64,000 bases of DNA from an uncultured Rhodospirillales bacterium (GTDB lineage Bacteria; Pseudomonadota; Alphaproteobacteria; ATCC43930; CGMCC-115725), in the NCBI GenBank assembly GCA_903822185.1, contig CAIJOA010000030.1, positions 62,001-126,000 of the forward strand, in the 5' to 3' direction. A program made the position numbers and the translations under genes. Position 1 is the first letter of the stretch. Every line of letters starts with the position of its first letter. Below, piece by piece: positions 9,147-17,059 of the stretch. Below the pieces are notes generated by a model that searched no databases, was not told where the DNA came from, and was given only the letters and a program-made list of their open reading frames with translations.

Positions 9147-9689
9147 CTACTTCGTCTTTTCGTTTTTCTCTTCATTGGCGAAATGCTCGCGCAATTTGAG
9201 CATCGCCTTATGATGGGTGCTGCGGACGGTCTGCGGGTCGATTCCGAGGGCCGTGGCGATCTCGGTGACCTCCATGTCGCGCTCGTAGATCATGGTGACG
9301 ATCAGCTTCTGGCGCGGCGACAACAGGACGTCGGGCAGGCGCAGTTTCTCCTGCGGCTCGGCGGTGACGCCCAGCATCCCCTCGGGCACCAGGTCGATCG
9401 AGGTGGTCGGGGCTTGGCGGCGGCGCTGCAGGTCGCGGGCGGTGCTGCGGGCGACGATGGTCAGCCAGGTCGATAACCCGGCGCGGGCGGCGTCGTAGGT
9501 CTTCAGCAGGCGGAAATCGTCTTTGCACAGCCGGGTGAAGACTTCCTGGACGATATCTTCAAGCTCGGTGCCCGGACGCGCCGTACCGCGCGCCGCGGAC
9601 AGGATCAGCCCGGCATAGCGCCGGACGAAGCCGTCCCATTCGGCCTTATTGCCGCGGATCAGGGCTTCGAGATTGGCGGCTTCAGCCAC
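9147..9689 (-). CDS. RNA polymerase sigma factor, ECF (sigma-70) family
   Basis: This is an ECF-type sigma factor of about 180 residues. Sigma region 2 is seen in WDGFVRRYAGLILSAARG and ELEDIVQEVFTRLCKDD, and region 4 in LSPRQKLIVTMIYERDMEVT followed by the helix-turn-helix EIATALGIDPQTVRSTHHKA. No ATG lies in frame within the family-like part. A GTG at 9689, overlapping the stop of the upstream TfoX-domain gene by eight bases, is the most likely start. The frame stays open further upstream but inside that gene. A membrane anti-sigma and a periplasmic Spy-like gene follow. The three probably form a transenvelope response unit, perhaps to metals or envelope damage. Confidence 0.85.
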   Translation of the reverse strand: MAEAANLEALIRGNKAEWDGFVRRYAGLILSAARGTARPGTELEDIVQEVFTRLCKDDFRLLKTYDAARAGLSTWLTIVARSTARDLQRRRQAPTTSIDLVPEGMLGVTAEPQEKLRLPDVLLSPRQKLIVTMIYERDMEVTEIATALGIDPQTVRSTHHKAMLKLREHFANEEKNEKTK

Positions 9690-10077
9690 GCTTCGTTTTG
9701 CTCGCTCTGCTTTTTGCCGAACGCGTTTTCGCCTTGCGGACTTTCGCGGCATGGACGCGCATGGCGACGGCATAGGCGCGATCGGCCCATTGCGCCAGCA
9801 CTTCCGGATCTTCAAGCGCCTCGGGCGGGGCTTGGTGATAGCTCAGCGCGACAACCTCGTCGTTCCGGTTGTAGCGGAACGGTTCCATCCCAGCGGCCTC
9901 GAGCTCTGCCGCGCTGGTCTCGTCGCTGCGCAAATACAGCGTGTCGGCGCGAATCAACGCGAACAATACGCCGGTCCGAAAAATGCCATAGCTGCCGAAC
10001 ATGCGTTTCATCTCGATCGGAGCCCAGCGCCGAAACTGGTCGCGGAGATAACGGATGAACTCGGTGTCTGCGTCCAT
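9682..10077 (-). CDS. TfoX N-terminal domain protein
   Basis: This 131-residue protein matches the TfoX/Sxy N-terminal domain: KRMFGSYGIFRTGVLFALI, then LYLRSDE and the MEPFRYNR segment. The C-terminal TfoX helix domain is missing and is replaced by a Lys/Arg-rich tail (KVRKAKTRSAKSRAS). In gammaproteobacteria TfoX controls competence; the short alphaproteobacterial versions have no proven role. Its stop overlaps the GTG start of the sigma factor gene, suggesting coupled translation. Confidence 0.85.
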   Translation of the reverse strand: MDADTEFIRYLRDQFRRWAPIEMKRMFGSYGIFRTGVLFALIRADTLYLRSDETSAAELEAAGMEPFRYNRNDEVVALSYHQAPPEALEDPEVLAQWADRAYAVAMRVHAAKVRKAKTRSAKSRASKTKRG

Positions 10078-10093
10078 GGCTTTAAAATTCTAT

Positions 10094-10178
10094 GTCATTG
10101 CGAGCCCATTCTTGAAGAAGGGGGCGAAGCAATCCAGTGTGCTGACAGACTGGATTGCTTCGCTTTGCTCGCAATGAC
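10094..10178. repeat. REP-like palindromic repeat, copy 2
   Basis: This is the same element as at 5880-5955: GTCATTGCGAG at the left, GAAGCAATCCAGTGTG and GACTGGATTGCTTCGC in the middle, CTCGCAATGAC at the right. Both arms are nearly identical to copy 1, while the left loop (CCCATTCTTGAAGAAGGGG) differs. It separates the 3' end of the class I fumarase gene from the start of the TfoX-domain gene. Confidence 0.85.
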
Positions 10179-10186
10179 GGGAAAAA

Positions 10187-11803
10187 TTAGTGCGACAGTT
10201 TGGCGAAGAAGTCGTTGCCTTTATCATCGATGATGATGAAGGCGGGAAAATCGACGACTTCGATACGCCAGATCGCTTCCATGCCAAGTTCGGGATATTC
10301 CAGAACCTCGACCTTCTTGATGCAATCCTGTGCCAATCGCGCGGCCGGGCCGCCGATCGAGCCGAGATAGAAGCCTTTATATTTCTTGCAGGCCTCGCGG
10401 ACTTCGGCGCCGCGATTGCCCTTGGCCAGCATGATGAAGCTGCCGCCCGCTGCCATCAGTTGATCGACATAGGAGTCCATGCGGCCGGCGGTGGTCGGGC
10501 CGAACGATCCCGAAGCGAAGCCCTTCGGCGTCTTGGCCGGGCCGGCGTAATAGACCGGATGGTCCTTGATATATTGTGGCAGGCCTTCGCCGCGATCGAG
10601 CCGTTCCTTCAGCTTCGCATGGGCGAGGTCGCGCGCGACGATGAGCGTGCCGGTGAGCGACAACCGTGTCTCGACGGGATGACGCGACAACTCGGCGCGG
10701 ATCTCGGTCATCGGCCGGGTCAGGTCGATCTTCACGACGTTGCCGGCGAGTTTGGCTTCATCGATCTCGGGCAGATATTGCGCTGGGTTGGTTTCTAGCT
10801 GTTCGAGGAATACGCCCTTGGCGTTGATCTTGCCGAGGATCTGCCGGTCGGCGGCGCAGGAAACGCCGATGCCGATCGGCACGCTGGCGCCGTGGCGGGG
10901 CAGGCGAATGACGCGCACGTCATGGCAGAAATATTTGCCGCCGAACTGTGCGCCGATGCCCGTCGCGCGGGTCAGGGCCAGCACTTCTTCCTCGAACGCG
11001 GTATCGCGGAAGGCGTGGCCGGTCTTGTCGCCCTTGGTCGGCAGGCTGTCGAGATAGCGGCAGCTCGCCAGCTTCACCGTCTTGAGGTTCATCTCGGCCG
11101 AGGTGCCGCCGATGACGATCGACAGGTGATAAGGCGGGCAGGCCGAGGTGCCGAGTGTGCGGATTTTCTCGTCGATGAATTTCAGCATCGATTGGCGATT
11201 GAGGACCGCCGGCGTCTGCTGGAAGAGGAACGTCTTGTTGGCCGAACCGCCGCCCTTGGCGACGAACAGGAATTTATAGGCATCGCCTTCCTCGGCATAG
11301 AGATCGATCTGCGCCGGCAGATTGTCGCCGGTGTTCACTTCCTCGAACATCGTCAGCGCCGCCTGCTGCGAATAGCGCAGGTTGGTTTCGACATAGGTGC
11401 GGCGGACGCCAAGCGAGAGCGCCGCGGCGTCGTTGCCGCCCGTCCAGACGCGCTGGCCCTTCTTGCCCATGACGATCGCGGTGCCGGTGTCCTGGCACAT
11501 CGGCAGAACCTTGCCGGCAGCGATATTGGCGTTCTTCAACAGATCGAAGGCGACGAAGCGGTCATTGTCCGAGGCCTCGGGATCGTCGAGGATTTTGCGC
11601 AGCTGCGCCAGATGACCCGGCCGCAGCAGATGCTGGCAGTCGATATAGGCCTGCTGCGCCAAAAGCGTCAGCGCCTGCGGATCGATCGTCGTGATCTTCT
11701 GGCCGTTGAATTCGGCCGTCCCGACATAATCCGTGGTCAGAAGTCGATAGGGGGTGCTGTCCTCGCCCAGCGGGAACAGTTCCTGAAAATTGAAATCGCT
11801 CAT
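10187..11803 (-). CDS. class I (iron-sulphur) fumarate hydratase
   Basis: This is a full-length (538 aa) class I fumarase of the FumA/FumB type, with the alpha and beta parts fused in one chain. Three cysteines in the expected contexts can ligate the [4Fe-4S] cluster: PMCQDTGT (C103), TSACPPYH (C222) and GVSCAADR (C316). The C-terminal part carries [13 protein letters not shown] and KGNRG, typical of the beta region. It interconverts fumarate and malate in the cytoplasm and is oxygen-sensitive in known homologues. The class II enzyme is encoded 2.6 kb away on the same strand, so the organism has two unrelated fumarases. The ATG at 11803 gives the usual N-terminus. Confidence 0.95.
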   Translation of the reverse strand: MSDFNFQELFPLGEDSTPYRLLTTDYVGTAEFNGQKITTIDPQALTLLAQQAYIDCQHLLRPGHLAQLRKILDDPEASDNDRFVAFDLLKNANIAAGKVLPMCQDTGTAIVMGKKGQRVWTGGNDAAALSLGVRRTYVETNLRYSQQAALTMFEEVNTGDNLPAQIDLYAEEGDAYKFLFVAKGGGSANKTFLFQQTPAVLNRQSMLKFIDEKIRTLGTSACPPYHLSIVIGGTSAEMNLKTVKLASCRYLDSLPTKGDKTGHAFRDTAFEEEVLALTRATGIGAQFGGKYFCHDVRVIRLPRHGASVPIGIGVSCAADRQILGKINAKGVFLEQLETNPAQYLPEIDEAKLAGNVVKIDLTRPMTEIRAELSRHPVETRLSLTGTLIVARDLAHAKLKERLDRGEGLPQYIKDHPVYYAGPAKTPKGFASGSFGPTTAGRMDSYVDQLMAAGGSFIMLAKGNRGAEVREACKKYKGFYLGSIGGPAARLAQDCIKKVEVLEYPELGMEAIWRIEVVDFPAFIIIDDKGNDFFAKLSH

Positions 11804-11889
11804 GAAAGACGCCGATCGTTGGGATGGTGATGCGTTACCGCATCATATCCCGCGCCGCATGCGATGGGGAGAGGATCGCCTCACTAATT

Positions 11890-12030
11890 CCCTCTCCGCG
11901 CTTGCGGGGAGAGGGAGGGGCTCGCCGCGAAGCGGTGGGAGGGTGAGGTGTCTATCCGTGGTCAGATCGGTACCCGGTGAGAAACCCACCTCACCCCAAC
12001 CCTCTCCCCCCTAAAGGGCGGAGAGGGAGC
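11890..12030. repeat. intergenic palindromic repeat (CCCTCTCC family)
   Basis: A hairpin CCCTCTCC/GGGAGAGGG (11890-11915) is mirrored by a second at the right (CCCTCTCCCCC to CGGAGAGGGAG, 12000-12029). The inner arms GGAGGGTGAGGTG and CACCTCACCCC pair with each other. This forms a large cruciform-capable unit between the sspB stop and the class I fumarase start. Such G/C-purine-rich intergenic elements are common in proteobacterial genomes. Confidence 0.75.
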
Positions 12031-12035
12031 GATGA

Positions 12036-12500
12036 TTATTTCTTCCTGAACGCGTCCAACGCCACGACTTCGCCGGTCTTCGGTCCCTTATCGATTTCTT
12101 TTTTCGGTTCGGGCTTGGGCGCCGGCGGAACGGACGTGCTCGCGGCTTCGCCGGGCTGGAATTGCAGCCCGAATTTCACCGACGGGTCGGTGAAGGCGGT
12201 GATGGCGTTGAAAGGAATGACCAGCCGTTCCGGCCGGCTCTGGAACGACAGCGTGACGGAGAACCGTTCTTCCTCGATCTCCAGATCCCAGAACTGATGT
12301 TCGAGGACGATCGTCATTTCTTCGGGATATTGCGACGACAGACTCTCCGGAATCGACAGGCCGGGAAATGTCGTCTGGAACGTGATGTAGAAATGGTGCG
12401 TGCCGGGAAGTCCGCTCGTCGAGGCGCGCGCGAGCGCTTCGCGAACGACGCCGCGCAGCGCATGCTCGACCATCTGGTCGTAACGGAAAAGATCCTTCAC
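12036..12500 (-). CDS. sspB: SspB family ClpXP adaptor (alphaproteobacterial type)
   Basis: This 154-residue protein matches alphaproteobacterial SspB: YDQMVEHALRGVVREAL at the N-terminus, then THHFYITFQTTFPGLSIPE, and LEHQFWDLEIEEERFSV in the substrate-binding core. The C-terminus is a Pro-rich linker ending in GEVVALDAFRKK, the ClpX-docking tail. SspB delivers ssrA-tagged and other substrates to ClpXP in the cytoplasm. The gene sits next to ssrA itself, on the same strand and directly downstream of it, so tag and adaptor are encoded side by side. Confidence 0.92.
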   Translation of the reverse strand: MKDLFRYDQMVEHALRGVVREALARASTSGLPGTHHFYITFQTTFPGLSIPESLSSQYPEEMTIVLEHQFWDLEIEEERFSVTLSFQSRPERLVIPFNAITAFTDPSVKFGLQFQPGEAASTSVPPAPKPEPKKEIDKGPKTGEVVALDAFRKK

Positions 12501-12564
12501 CGCGTCCCGCTCCCTTGTGGCGTCTCCCGTCCCTCTAGCAGCGACAGGCTTTGCTACGCAAATC

Positions 12565-12872
12565 AGTGGGGGGCTTCTGTTGCCCGGTGCCCCCCGGACC
12601 GCGAGTTACCTTAAGCTTTCATTCCCGCTAGGGAATTAGGCCGCGAGTGCCTCTGATGCGATGTTATCGTTCGCATTTAGGTTATGACCCGATAACGGCG
12701 GTATCATGCCGAGCGACAGCTAACACCTTTACAACGCGCGTCGATCCTAGTTCGCCCCCATGAGCCGGACCGCCGAAACGGCCCGGTGAATTGGTGGAGG
12801 CGCCGGGTACCGCCCCCGGGTCCGCAACGCTTATTCCATGCGCCGTGTATCGCCAAAGTCGGTTTCCCGACC
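12565..12872 (-). ncRNA. ssrA: transfer-messenger RNA, permuted two-piece form
   Basis: On the minus strand the acceptor piece comes first and ends CGCCTCCACCA (CCA at 12792-12794). A spacer hairpin (12760-12791) follows, then the coding piece beginning GGGGGCGAAC at 12759. The 5' GGGGGCG pairs with the 3' CGCCTCC (7 bp, one G-U), closing the acceptor stem across the two pieces, as in other alphaproteobacterial split tmRNAs. The tag frame at 12636-12674 reads ANDNIASEALAA then TAA; its AND(N) start and LAA end are those expected of a proteolysis tag. A GGGGGGC/GCCCCCC hairpin closes the coding piece near its 3' end. The 5' end is set by the promoter at 12879-12905; the exact 3' end is uncertain. 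Confidence 0.92.
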
Positions 12873-12878
12873 TGCTCA

Positions 12879-12905
12879 ATATAGGCTCTTTTCCTTAAGA
12901 GACAA
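12879..12905 (-). promoter_or_regulatory. probable ssrA promoter
   Basis: On the minus strand TTGTCT (12900-12905) and TATATT (12879-12884) are spaced by 16 bases. Transcription would start near 12872, about 80 bases before the CCA end of the acceptor piece, which fits the usual size of that piece. Confidence 0.65.
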
Positions 12906-13025
12906 CGGCGGGAATCGGGGCGTCGCCGCCTCAAAAAGGCCACCGCGGCGACACCGGCAAGAAAGAGAGGTGAAGCGATCCGAGTCGGCCTTGGAGCACC
13001 AGGCTGCGCTCGTTAAAGTGGGCGC

Positions 13026-13958
13026 ATGCCGATAAAGCCCGAAGAAAAAGCCGAGATCGAATCTGCGCGCAGCCAATCCGCGCAGACTCGCCGTGCCACC
13101 GTTCCCGCGCTCGAGGAAGTTTTGTTCACGCCGATGCCGGTGTTGGATCACGGCTTCGTTCGCGTCATCGATTATATGGGCGATGATTCGGCGGTGGTGC
13201 AGGCGGCGCGCGTCTCCTACGGCAAAGGCACCAAGCGGGTAAATGAGGATCGCGGCCTCATCCAATATCTGCTGCGGCATCGCCATACGACGCCGTTCGA
13301 AATGTGCGAGATCAAATATCACGTCAAGCTGCCGATCTTCGTCGCGCGGCAATGGATTCGTCATCGCACTGCCAACGTGAACGAATATTCCGGCCGCTAT
13401 TCGATCCTCGACAACGAGTTCTATTTGCCGACGCCGGAACATCTGGCGGTGCAATCGACCAGCAACCGGCAAGGCCGCGGCGATTCATTGCCGCCGGACG
13501 AGGCGGCGCGGGTGCTCGACCTGCTGCGCGAGGACGCGATGCGGTCCTATCGCGACTACGCCTATATGCTGAATGAGGACGAGAGCGGCAAAACCGTCGA
13601 TGAAAGCCGTTCGGGACTCGCCCGCGAGCTCGCGCGCATGAACCTCTCGCTGAATTTTTATACGCAGTGGTATTGGAAGACCGACCTCCACAATTTGCTG
13701 AACTTCCTCAGTCTGCGCGCCGACGCGCACGCCCAGTACGAAATCCGCGTCTATGCCGACGCGATGATCGAGACGCTGGATAAGTGGGTTCCGTTGGTCG
13801 CCGAAGCCTTCCGCCAGTACCGCATCGGCGGCGCGCAGCTTTCGGCCAGCGCCCTGACGGTCGTGAAGAAGATGATCGCCGGCGAGTACATCGATCAACC
13901 GGCGAGCGGGATGTCGAAACGGGAGTGGTCAGAACTGATGGCGGTGTTGGGGCGGTAA
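13026..13958 (+). CDS. thyX: FAD-dependent thymidylate synthase
   Basis: This 310-residue ThyX makes dTMP from dUMP using methylenetetrahydrofolate and reduced FAD. The ThyX signature RHRxxxxNExSxR is intact ([13 protein letters not shown], residues 112-124). FARQW-like VARQW precedes it, and the C-terminal [15 protein letters not shown] and [15 protein letters not shown] segments complete the active site. The N-terminus before [16 protein letters not shown] is a charged extension; the ATG at 13026 lacks a clear ribosome site. Downstream starts such as the ATG at 13134 would also keep the catalytic domain. No thyA is seen in this window. Confidence 0.95.
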   Translation: MPIKPEEKAEIESARSQSAQTRRATVPALEEVLFTPMPVLDHGFVRVIDYMGDDSAVVQAARVSYGKGTKRVNEDRGLIQYLLRHRHTTPFEMCEIKYHVKLPIFVARQWIRHRTANVNEYSGRYSILDNEFYLPTPEHLAVQSTSNRQGRGDSLPPDEAARVLDLLREDAMRSYRDYAYMLNEDESGKTVDESRSGLARELARMNLSLNFYTQWYWKTDLHNLLNFLSLRADAHAQYEIRVYADAMIETLDKWVPLVAEAFRQYRIGGAQLSASALTVVKKMIAGEYIDQPASGMSKREWSELMAVLGR

Positions 13959-14125
13959 CCTGAGGATATTACCGTCCGGCGGTTGGCAGGTGGGGGACCT
14001 CGCAGAGGATGTCTTTGCCGGATACGGATATGTCACAGCCGTTTTCAGCTTGTAATCGTTGCTTCTAAAGCTTTATTGCCTCAATCGATCTGGCCAGGGT
14101 CGAAACTGGTAATAACAGCAGCCCG

Positions 14126-14551
14126 TCATGCTGTCTGCAAAATTGCGATTATGCGTGTGACCACGTCGTCCATGGTTGATCCGATGGGAAAGGTTTCGAC
14201 ATTATCCTTGTCTTCAGTCCAGCCGCTGGACGACGCGCGTCGATAACCGAGAATTTTATAGACGCCGTCTTTCTCGGAAATGGCCCAGGTCGATGCATTG
14301 CGAGCGAAAGTCGGCCAACTCTTTACCCCCGCATATTTGAGAATGACGGGCGACGGATACTCGAAACGGTTGAGGCTTGGCACTTTCGGATTACCGCGCG
14401 CGATGGCGTCATGAAATGCACGGCGCAAAGCCTCTGTGTTTGAAACCGGCACGACGGCCACTGGCTCGACCCCGCGATAGAATCCCTCATCTACTATTCC
14501 CATGGTGGGGATGTAAATATTGCCTCTGCGTAGGTAACAAGTGCAACGCAT
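14126..14551 (-). CDS. probable CDI/polymorphic-toxin immunity protein
   Basis: This 141-residue protein follows the toxin gene by 9 bases, with AGGAG overlapping the toxin stop, so toxin and partner are co-translated in the order toxin then immunity. The core GFYRGVEPVAVVPVS, AIARGNPKVPSLNRFE and ILKYAGVKSWPTFAR matches a family I recall as small immunity proteins beside nuclease-type polymorphic toxins. The end, TFPIGSTMDDVVTRIIAIL, is typical of it. There is no signal peptide, as expected for a cytoplasmic inhibitor. The family assignment is from memory of conserved motifs and needs a search. Confidence 0.65.
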   Translation of the reverse strand: MRCTCYLRRGNIYIPTMGIVDEGFYRGVEPVAVVPVSNTEALRRAFHDAIARGNPKVPSLNRFEYPSPVILKYAGVKSWPTFARNASTWAISEKDGVYKILGYRRASSSGWTEDKDNVETFPIGSTMDDVVTRIIAILQTA

Positions 14552-14560
14552 TCGTCGCTC

Positions 14561-15550
14561 CTAAAAAGGTGTAATGTGAAGCGTCACGCCAACGATCTTC
14601 GCGTTTTCAATCGCACTATCGATAACCGACTTTTGAACGGACGTGATACTGCCTTTCGGAATCGCTAGGTTCAGGACCCGAGTTTCAATTTGTTCCGATC
14701 CTACCGTTAGTGAGGCGTATTCGGCTCCGTTGAACTCAGTGAGTTTTTTGACATACCCGTTAATGCGTGCCGACAAACGCCCGGCATCTTGGTAAGTCGC
14801 TGCGTTGAGATCGATGGATTTGATGCTTGTCGCGATACCATCTCTAAAATCATCAATACCTTTGAACCAAGTCGGTAAATTCGCGCCAAGTTTCTCTTCG
14901 ATCCATCTTCCTCGAGCGGCCCAGCCAAGTGCCCAAACATTCTCTTCCGTAGAAAGCACGAGTATAGCAACGGCACTGGCTGGTAAGTCGGATGAGATGA
15001 TCCCGGGTAGTCCTGAGAGCAAAGCTCCTGTCGTAAGATCGCGTCCGAACTGAGCCACCTCGGCAGGATCGGATCGTGTGTAAGGTTCGAAATCTTCCAA
15101 GACGGATTGTCGTGTTTGTTCGTCTTGGTCAATCAATACAATGCTAAGTGCATAGTTGAGTGCGTTGCCGCCTCTCACGTCACCGACGTCGTAATAGAGG
15201 CGTTTGATCTCGCCGCGGATCGCTGTTTCGTCGTTTGACTTGGCATTCGCGATCCATTCCAGAAGATCGCCTAGTTCATCGATACGATCTCCAGGCGGGA
15301 GTTGAAGGCGCGCATCGCTTTCGCCTTCGCCACCTGTATGAGCAAACCAACCAGGGTTTGGCGGTGTTCCGGCGCGAGGATGTTTTGCCTCCCAATCAGC
15401 ATCTACGCGTAGCAATGCAGCACCGCGACGCTCAACCTTTATGAAAAGGTCCTCTAGTTCGATGGCCAATCGCGAGATGGGATCGGTTACCTTCGGAATG
15501 CGAAGACGGAGCGCAACTGTGCGAGCGTGACGCAGATCATTTTCGTTCAA
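14561..15550 (-). CDS. probable polymorphic nuclease toxin (CdiA-CT tRNase-like), 5' truncated
   Basis: The open frame gives 329 residues from a TTG at 15550 without a ribosome site, and a stop lies 22 codons upstream, so the natural N-terminus is probably lost. A linker of the form DWEAKHPRAGTPPNPGWFA (residues 52-70) is like those before toxin domains in polymorphic toxins. The C-terminal domain (about 205-329) has ARGRWIEEKLGANLP and GIDDFRDGIATSIKSIDL, with Glu, Asp and Lys placed as in PD-(D/E)xK-type nucleases of the CdiA C-terminal tRNase group. No secretion domain (TpsA, Rhs, VgrG, LXG) is present. The GC content is below that of its neighbours, suggesting transfer. The immunity gene follows. 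Confidence 0.65.
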   Translation of the reverse strand: MNENDLRHARTVALRLRIPKVTDPISRLAIELEDLFIKVERRGAALLRVDADWEAKHPRAGTPPNPGWFAHTGGEGESDARLQLPPGDRIDELGDLLEWIANAKSNDETAIRGEIKRLYYDVGDVRGGNALNYALSIVLIDQDEQTRQSVLEDFEPYTRSDPAEVAQFGRDLTTGALLSGLPGIISSDLPASAVAILVLSTEENVWALGWAARGRWIEEKLGANLPTWFKGIDDFRDGIATSIKSIDLNAATYQDAGRLSARINGYVKKLTEFNGAEYASLTVGSEQIETRVLNLAIPKGSITSVQKSVIDSAIENAKIVGVTLHITPF

Positions 15551-16268
15551 AGCCGATGCGACGGTGTTCAGTTCGGTTGCGGATGGGATTGGTGTGCCAT
15601 CTCTTATGGGACTTGATCAAGAAGCCGTCTGATTTCCCATGTTGCGCGAGCTACGAAATGGCCTTTTTGACGATCGAGAAGTGGGGTACGCCCGAAAAAA
15701 AGACCGTTTTCTGAACAAGAAAGGCCGAGACTTAGCGCGCTATCGTCGCTTGACCGCGATGTGAGCGTCCTCTGATACGGCAAGGGGGATCCTCCCTGAT
15801 GTCCGATATTTGCACCCTATTTGTTCTGTTGTGTAAACGCTTTTTGCGTTCTTACATTTTCATTTCCAAAAACTCTCTAAATTTCCGCCGGTTCTGCTAT
15901 ATATTTTTAGAAAACTATAAAATCGAACGCATAAAAAGTGCGGACGGTGTTTGATAGGTGCTTGCCAACCATCATGGCGGCATCGGTCGACAGCAAGCTG
16001 CACCTAGCGGTACGCAAAACGGAAAATTGCAAAACCAAGCCAATTATTTTTTTCAGTGACTTAAGAAAATTGGCTTCGCCATCCGCGATGAACATTTCGA
16101 GCACATCTTGCTGTTTGCCCGCGAAAGGGCCATATACCGGTATCAGTTTCTGCTTCGGCAACTTGCCGACACGCCTGCCAGGCGATCCACAAGATCTATG
16201 AGGCCGACACTGCAAGGAGCCTTACGCGATTCTCGCGTAGGGACGTTTCCACGTTTACGGAGGCCTTC
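15551..16268. other. AT-rich intergenic stretch without a confident gene
   Basis: I see no supportable gene here. The middle (15800-16080) is AT-rich with homopolymer runs, unlike the rest of the window. Short frames on both strands lack family similarity. The last 100-150 bases probably form the 5' leader of the cold-shock gene at 16269. The left part may hold decayed remains of the missing 5' part of the toxin gene. Confidence 0.5.
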
Positions 16269-16475
16269 ATGGCAACAGGTACAGTCAAGTGGTTCAACGC
16301 CCAAAAGGGCTACGGCTTCATTCAGCCGGACAACGGCGGCAAAGACGTTTTCGTTCATATCTCTGCGCTTGAGCGCGCCGGTCTCGGCACGTTGAACGAA
16401 GGCCAGAAAGTGAATTTCGACGTCGCCCGTGATCGCGGCAAAGAAGCCGCGGCCAATCTCACGGTTGCTGACTAA
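16269..16475 (+). CDS. cold-shock protein, CspA family
   Basis: This 68-residue single cold-shock domain has both RNA-binding motifs intact: KGYGFI (RNP1) and VFVHIS (RNP2), after the family start [14 protein letters not shown]. It binds single-stranded RNA and DNA in the cytoplasm as an RNA chaperone. GGAGG seven bases before the ATG fixes the start. A strong terminator hairpin follows, so the transcript is short. The upstream non-coding stretch could carry a temperature-responsive leader, as in E. coli cspA, but I see no proof of one. Confidence 0.95.
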   Translation: MATGTVKWFNAQKGYGFIQPDNGGKDVFVHISALERAGLGTLNEGQKVNFDVARDRGKEAAANLTVAD

Positions 16476-16489
16476 CCAAACTGCGACGT

Positions 16490-16528
16490 GCCGGCCCGCA
16501 AGTCATCTTGCCGGGCCGGCATCGTTTC
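16490..16528 (+). terminator. terminator after cspA-like gene
   Basis: GCCGGCCCG (16490-16498) and CGGGCCGGC (16512-16520) make a 9-bp GC-rich stem, followed by ATCGTTTCT. It begins 15 bases after the stop. Confidence 0.75.
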
Positions 16529-16575
16529 TGCCGAATCGTTTTTCATTTTCTCCTACCGTTTCGTGAGGTTCACGC

Positions 16576-16779
16576 ATGCAGGTTTTCGTCCGCGATAACG
16601 ACGTCGGCGCGGCTTTGCGCGTGCTCAAGAAAAAGCTGCAGCGCGAAGGCACGTTTCGCGAGATGAAACGCCGCCGCAATTTCGAGAAGCCCTCGGAACG
16701 GCGGACCCGCGAGAAACAAGAAGCGGTGCGCCGCTATCGCAAGGCGATGCGCAAGCGTTTCGAGCGCGAAGGTTACTGA
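16576..16779 (+). CDS. rpsU: 30S ribosomal protein bS21
   Basis: This 67-residue basic protein is bS21: [20 protein letters not shown] followed by [15 protein letters not shown] and a Lys/Arg-rich C-terminal helix. It sits on the 30S platform near the anti-Shine-Dalgarno region and affects initiation. GAGG lies upstream of the ATG. The following small gene is 23 bases away and probably shares the transcript. Confidence 0.96.
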   Translation: MQVFVRDNDVGAALRVLKKKLQREGTFREMKRRRNFEKPSERRTREKQEAVRRYRKAMRKRFEREGY

Positions 16780-16802
16780 GCGGTCAGTCGAGGAGGCACG
16801 TT

Positions 16803-17000
16803 ATGGCTATTCATAAATATAAAGCCGGTCAGAAAGTCACGCTCGCGCCGAACAAGTACGGCGTCGATCGGCAGGACGAGCCTTTCGAGATCGTTCGTGC
16901 CCTTCCTGAAGAACACGGCGTCTATCAATATCGTTTGAAGTCGATCGTCGATGGCCATGAGCGCGTCGCGATGGAAGCCGAACTGGCGATGTTCGGCTGA
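16803..17000 (+). CDS. conserved small hypothetical protein
   Basis: This 65-residue protein begins MAIHKYKAGQKVTLAPNKYG, has EPFEIVRALPEEHGVYQYRL in the middle and ends with AMEAELAMFG. The pattern (a beta-rich small barrel with GQxV) recurs in alphaproteobacterial small proteins, but I know no function. GGAGG before the ATG is strong. It follows rpsU and is followed by a bidirectional terminator. Confidence 0.75.
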   Translation: MAIHKYKAGQKVTLAPNKYGVDRQDEPFEIVRALPEEHGVYQYRLKSIVDGHERVAMEAELAMFG

Positions 17001-17021
17001 TCGAGTCAAACCGACCAAAGT

Positions 17022-17056
17022 AAAATGCCCGGACTTGTTCCGGGCATTTTCTTTTT
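17022..17056. terminator. bidirectional terminator between the rpsU unit and mrp
   Basis: AAAATGCCCGGA and TCCGGGCATTTT (17022-17050) form a 12-bp stem with A and T tracts on either side. It can serve both the plus-strand rpsU unit and the minus-strand ATPase gene that ends at 17060. Confidence 0.85.
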
Positions 17057-17059
17057 GGG

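Noticed and set aside
15907-16215. 102-codon minus-strand frame in the AT-rich gap
   Set aside because: No ribosome site, no recognisable motif and odd composition; not listed as a gene.
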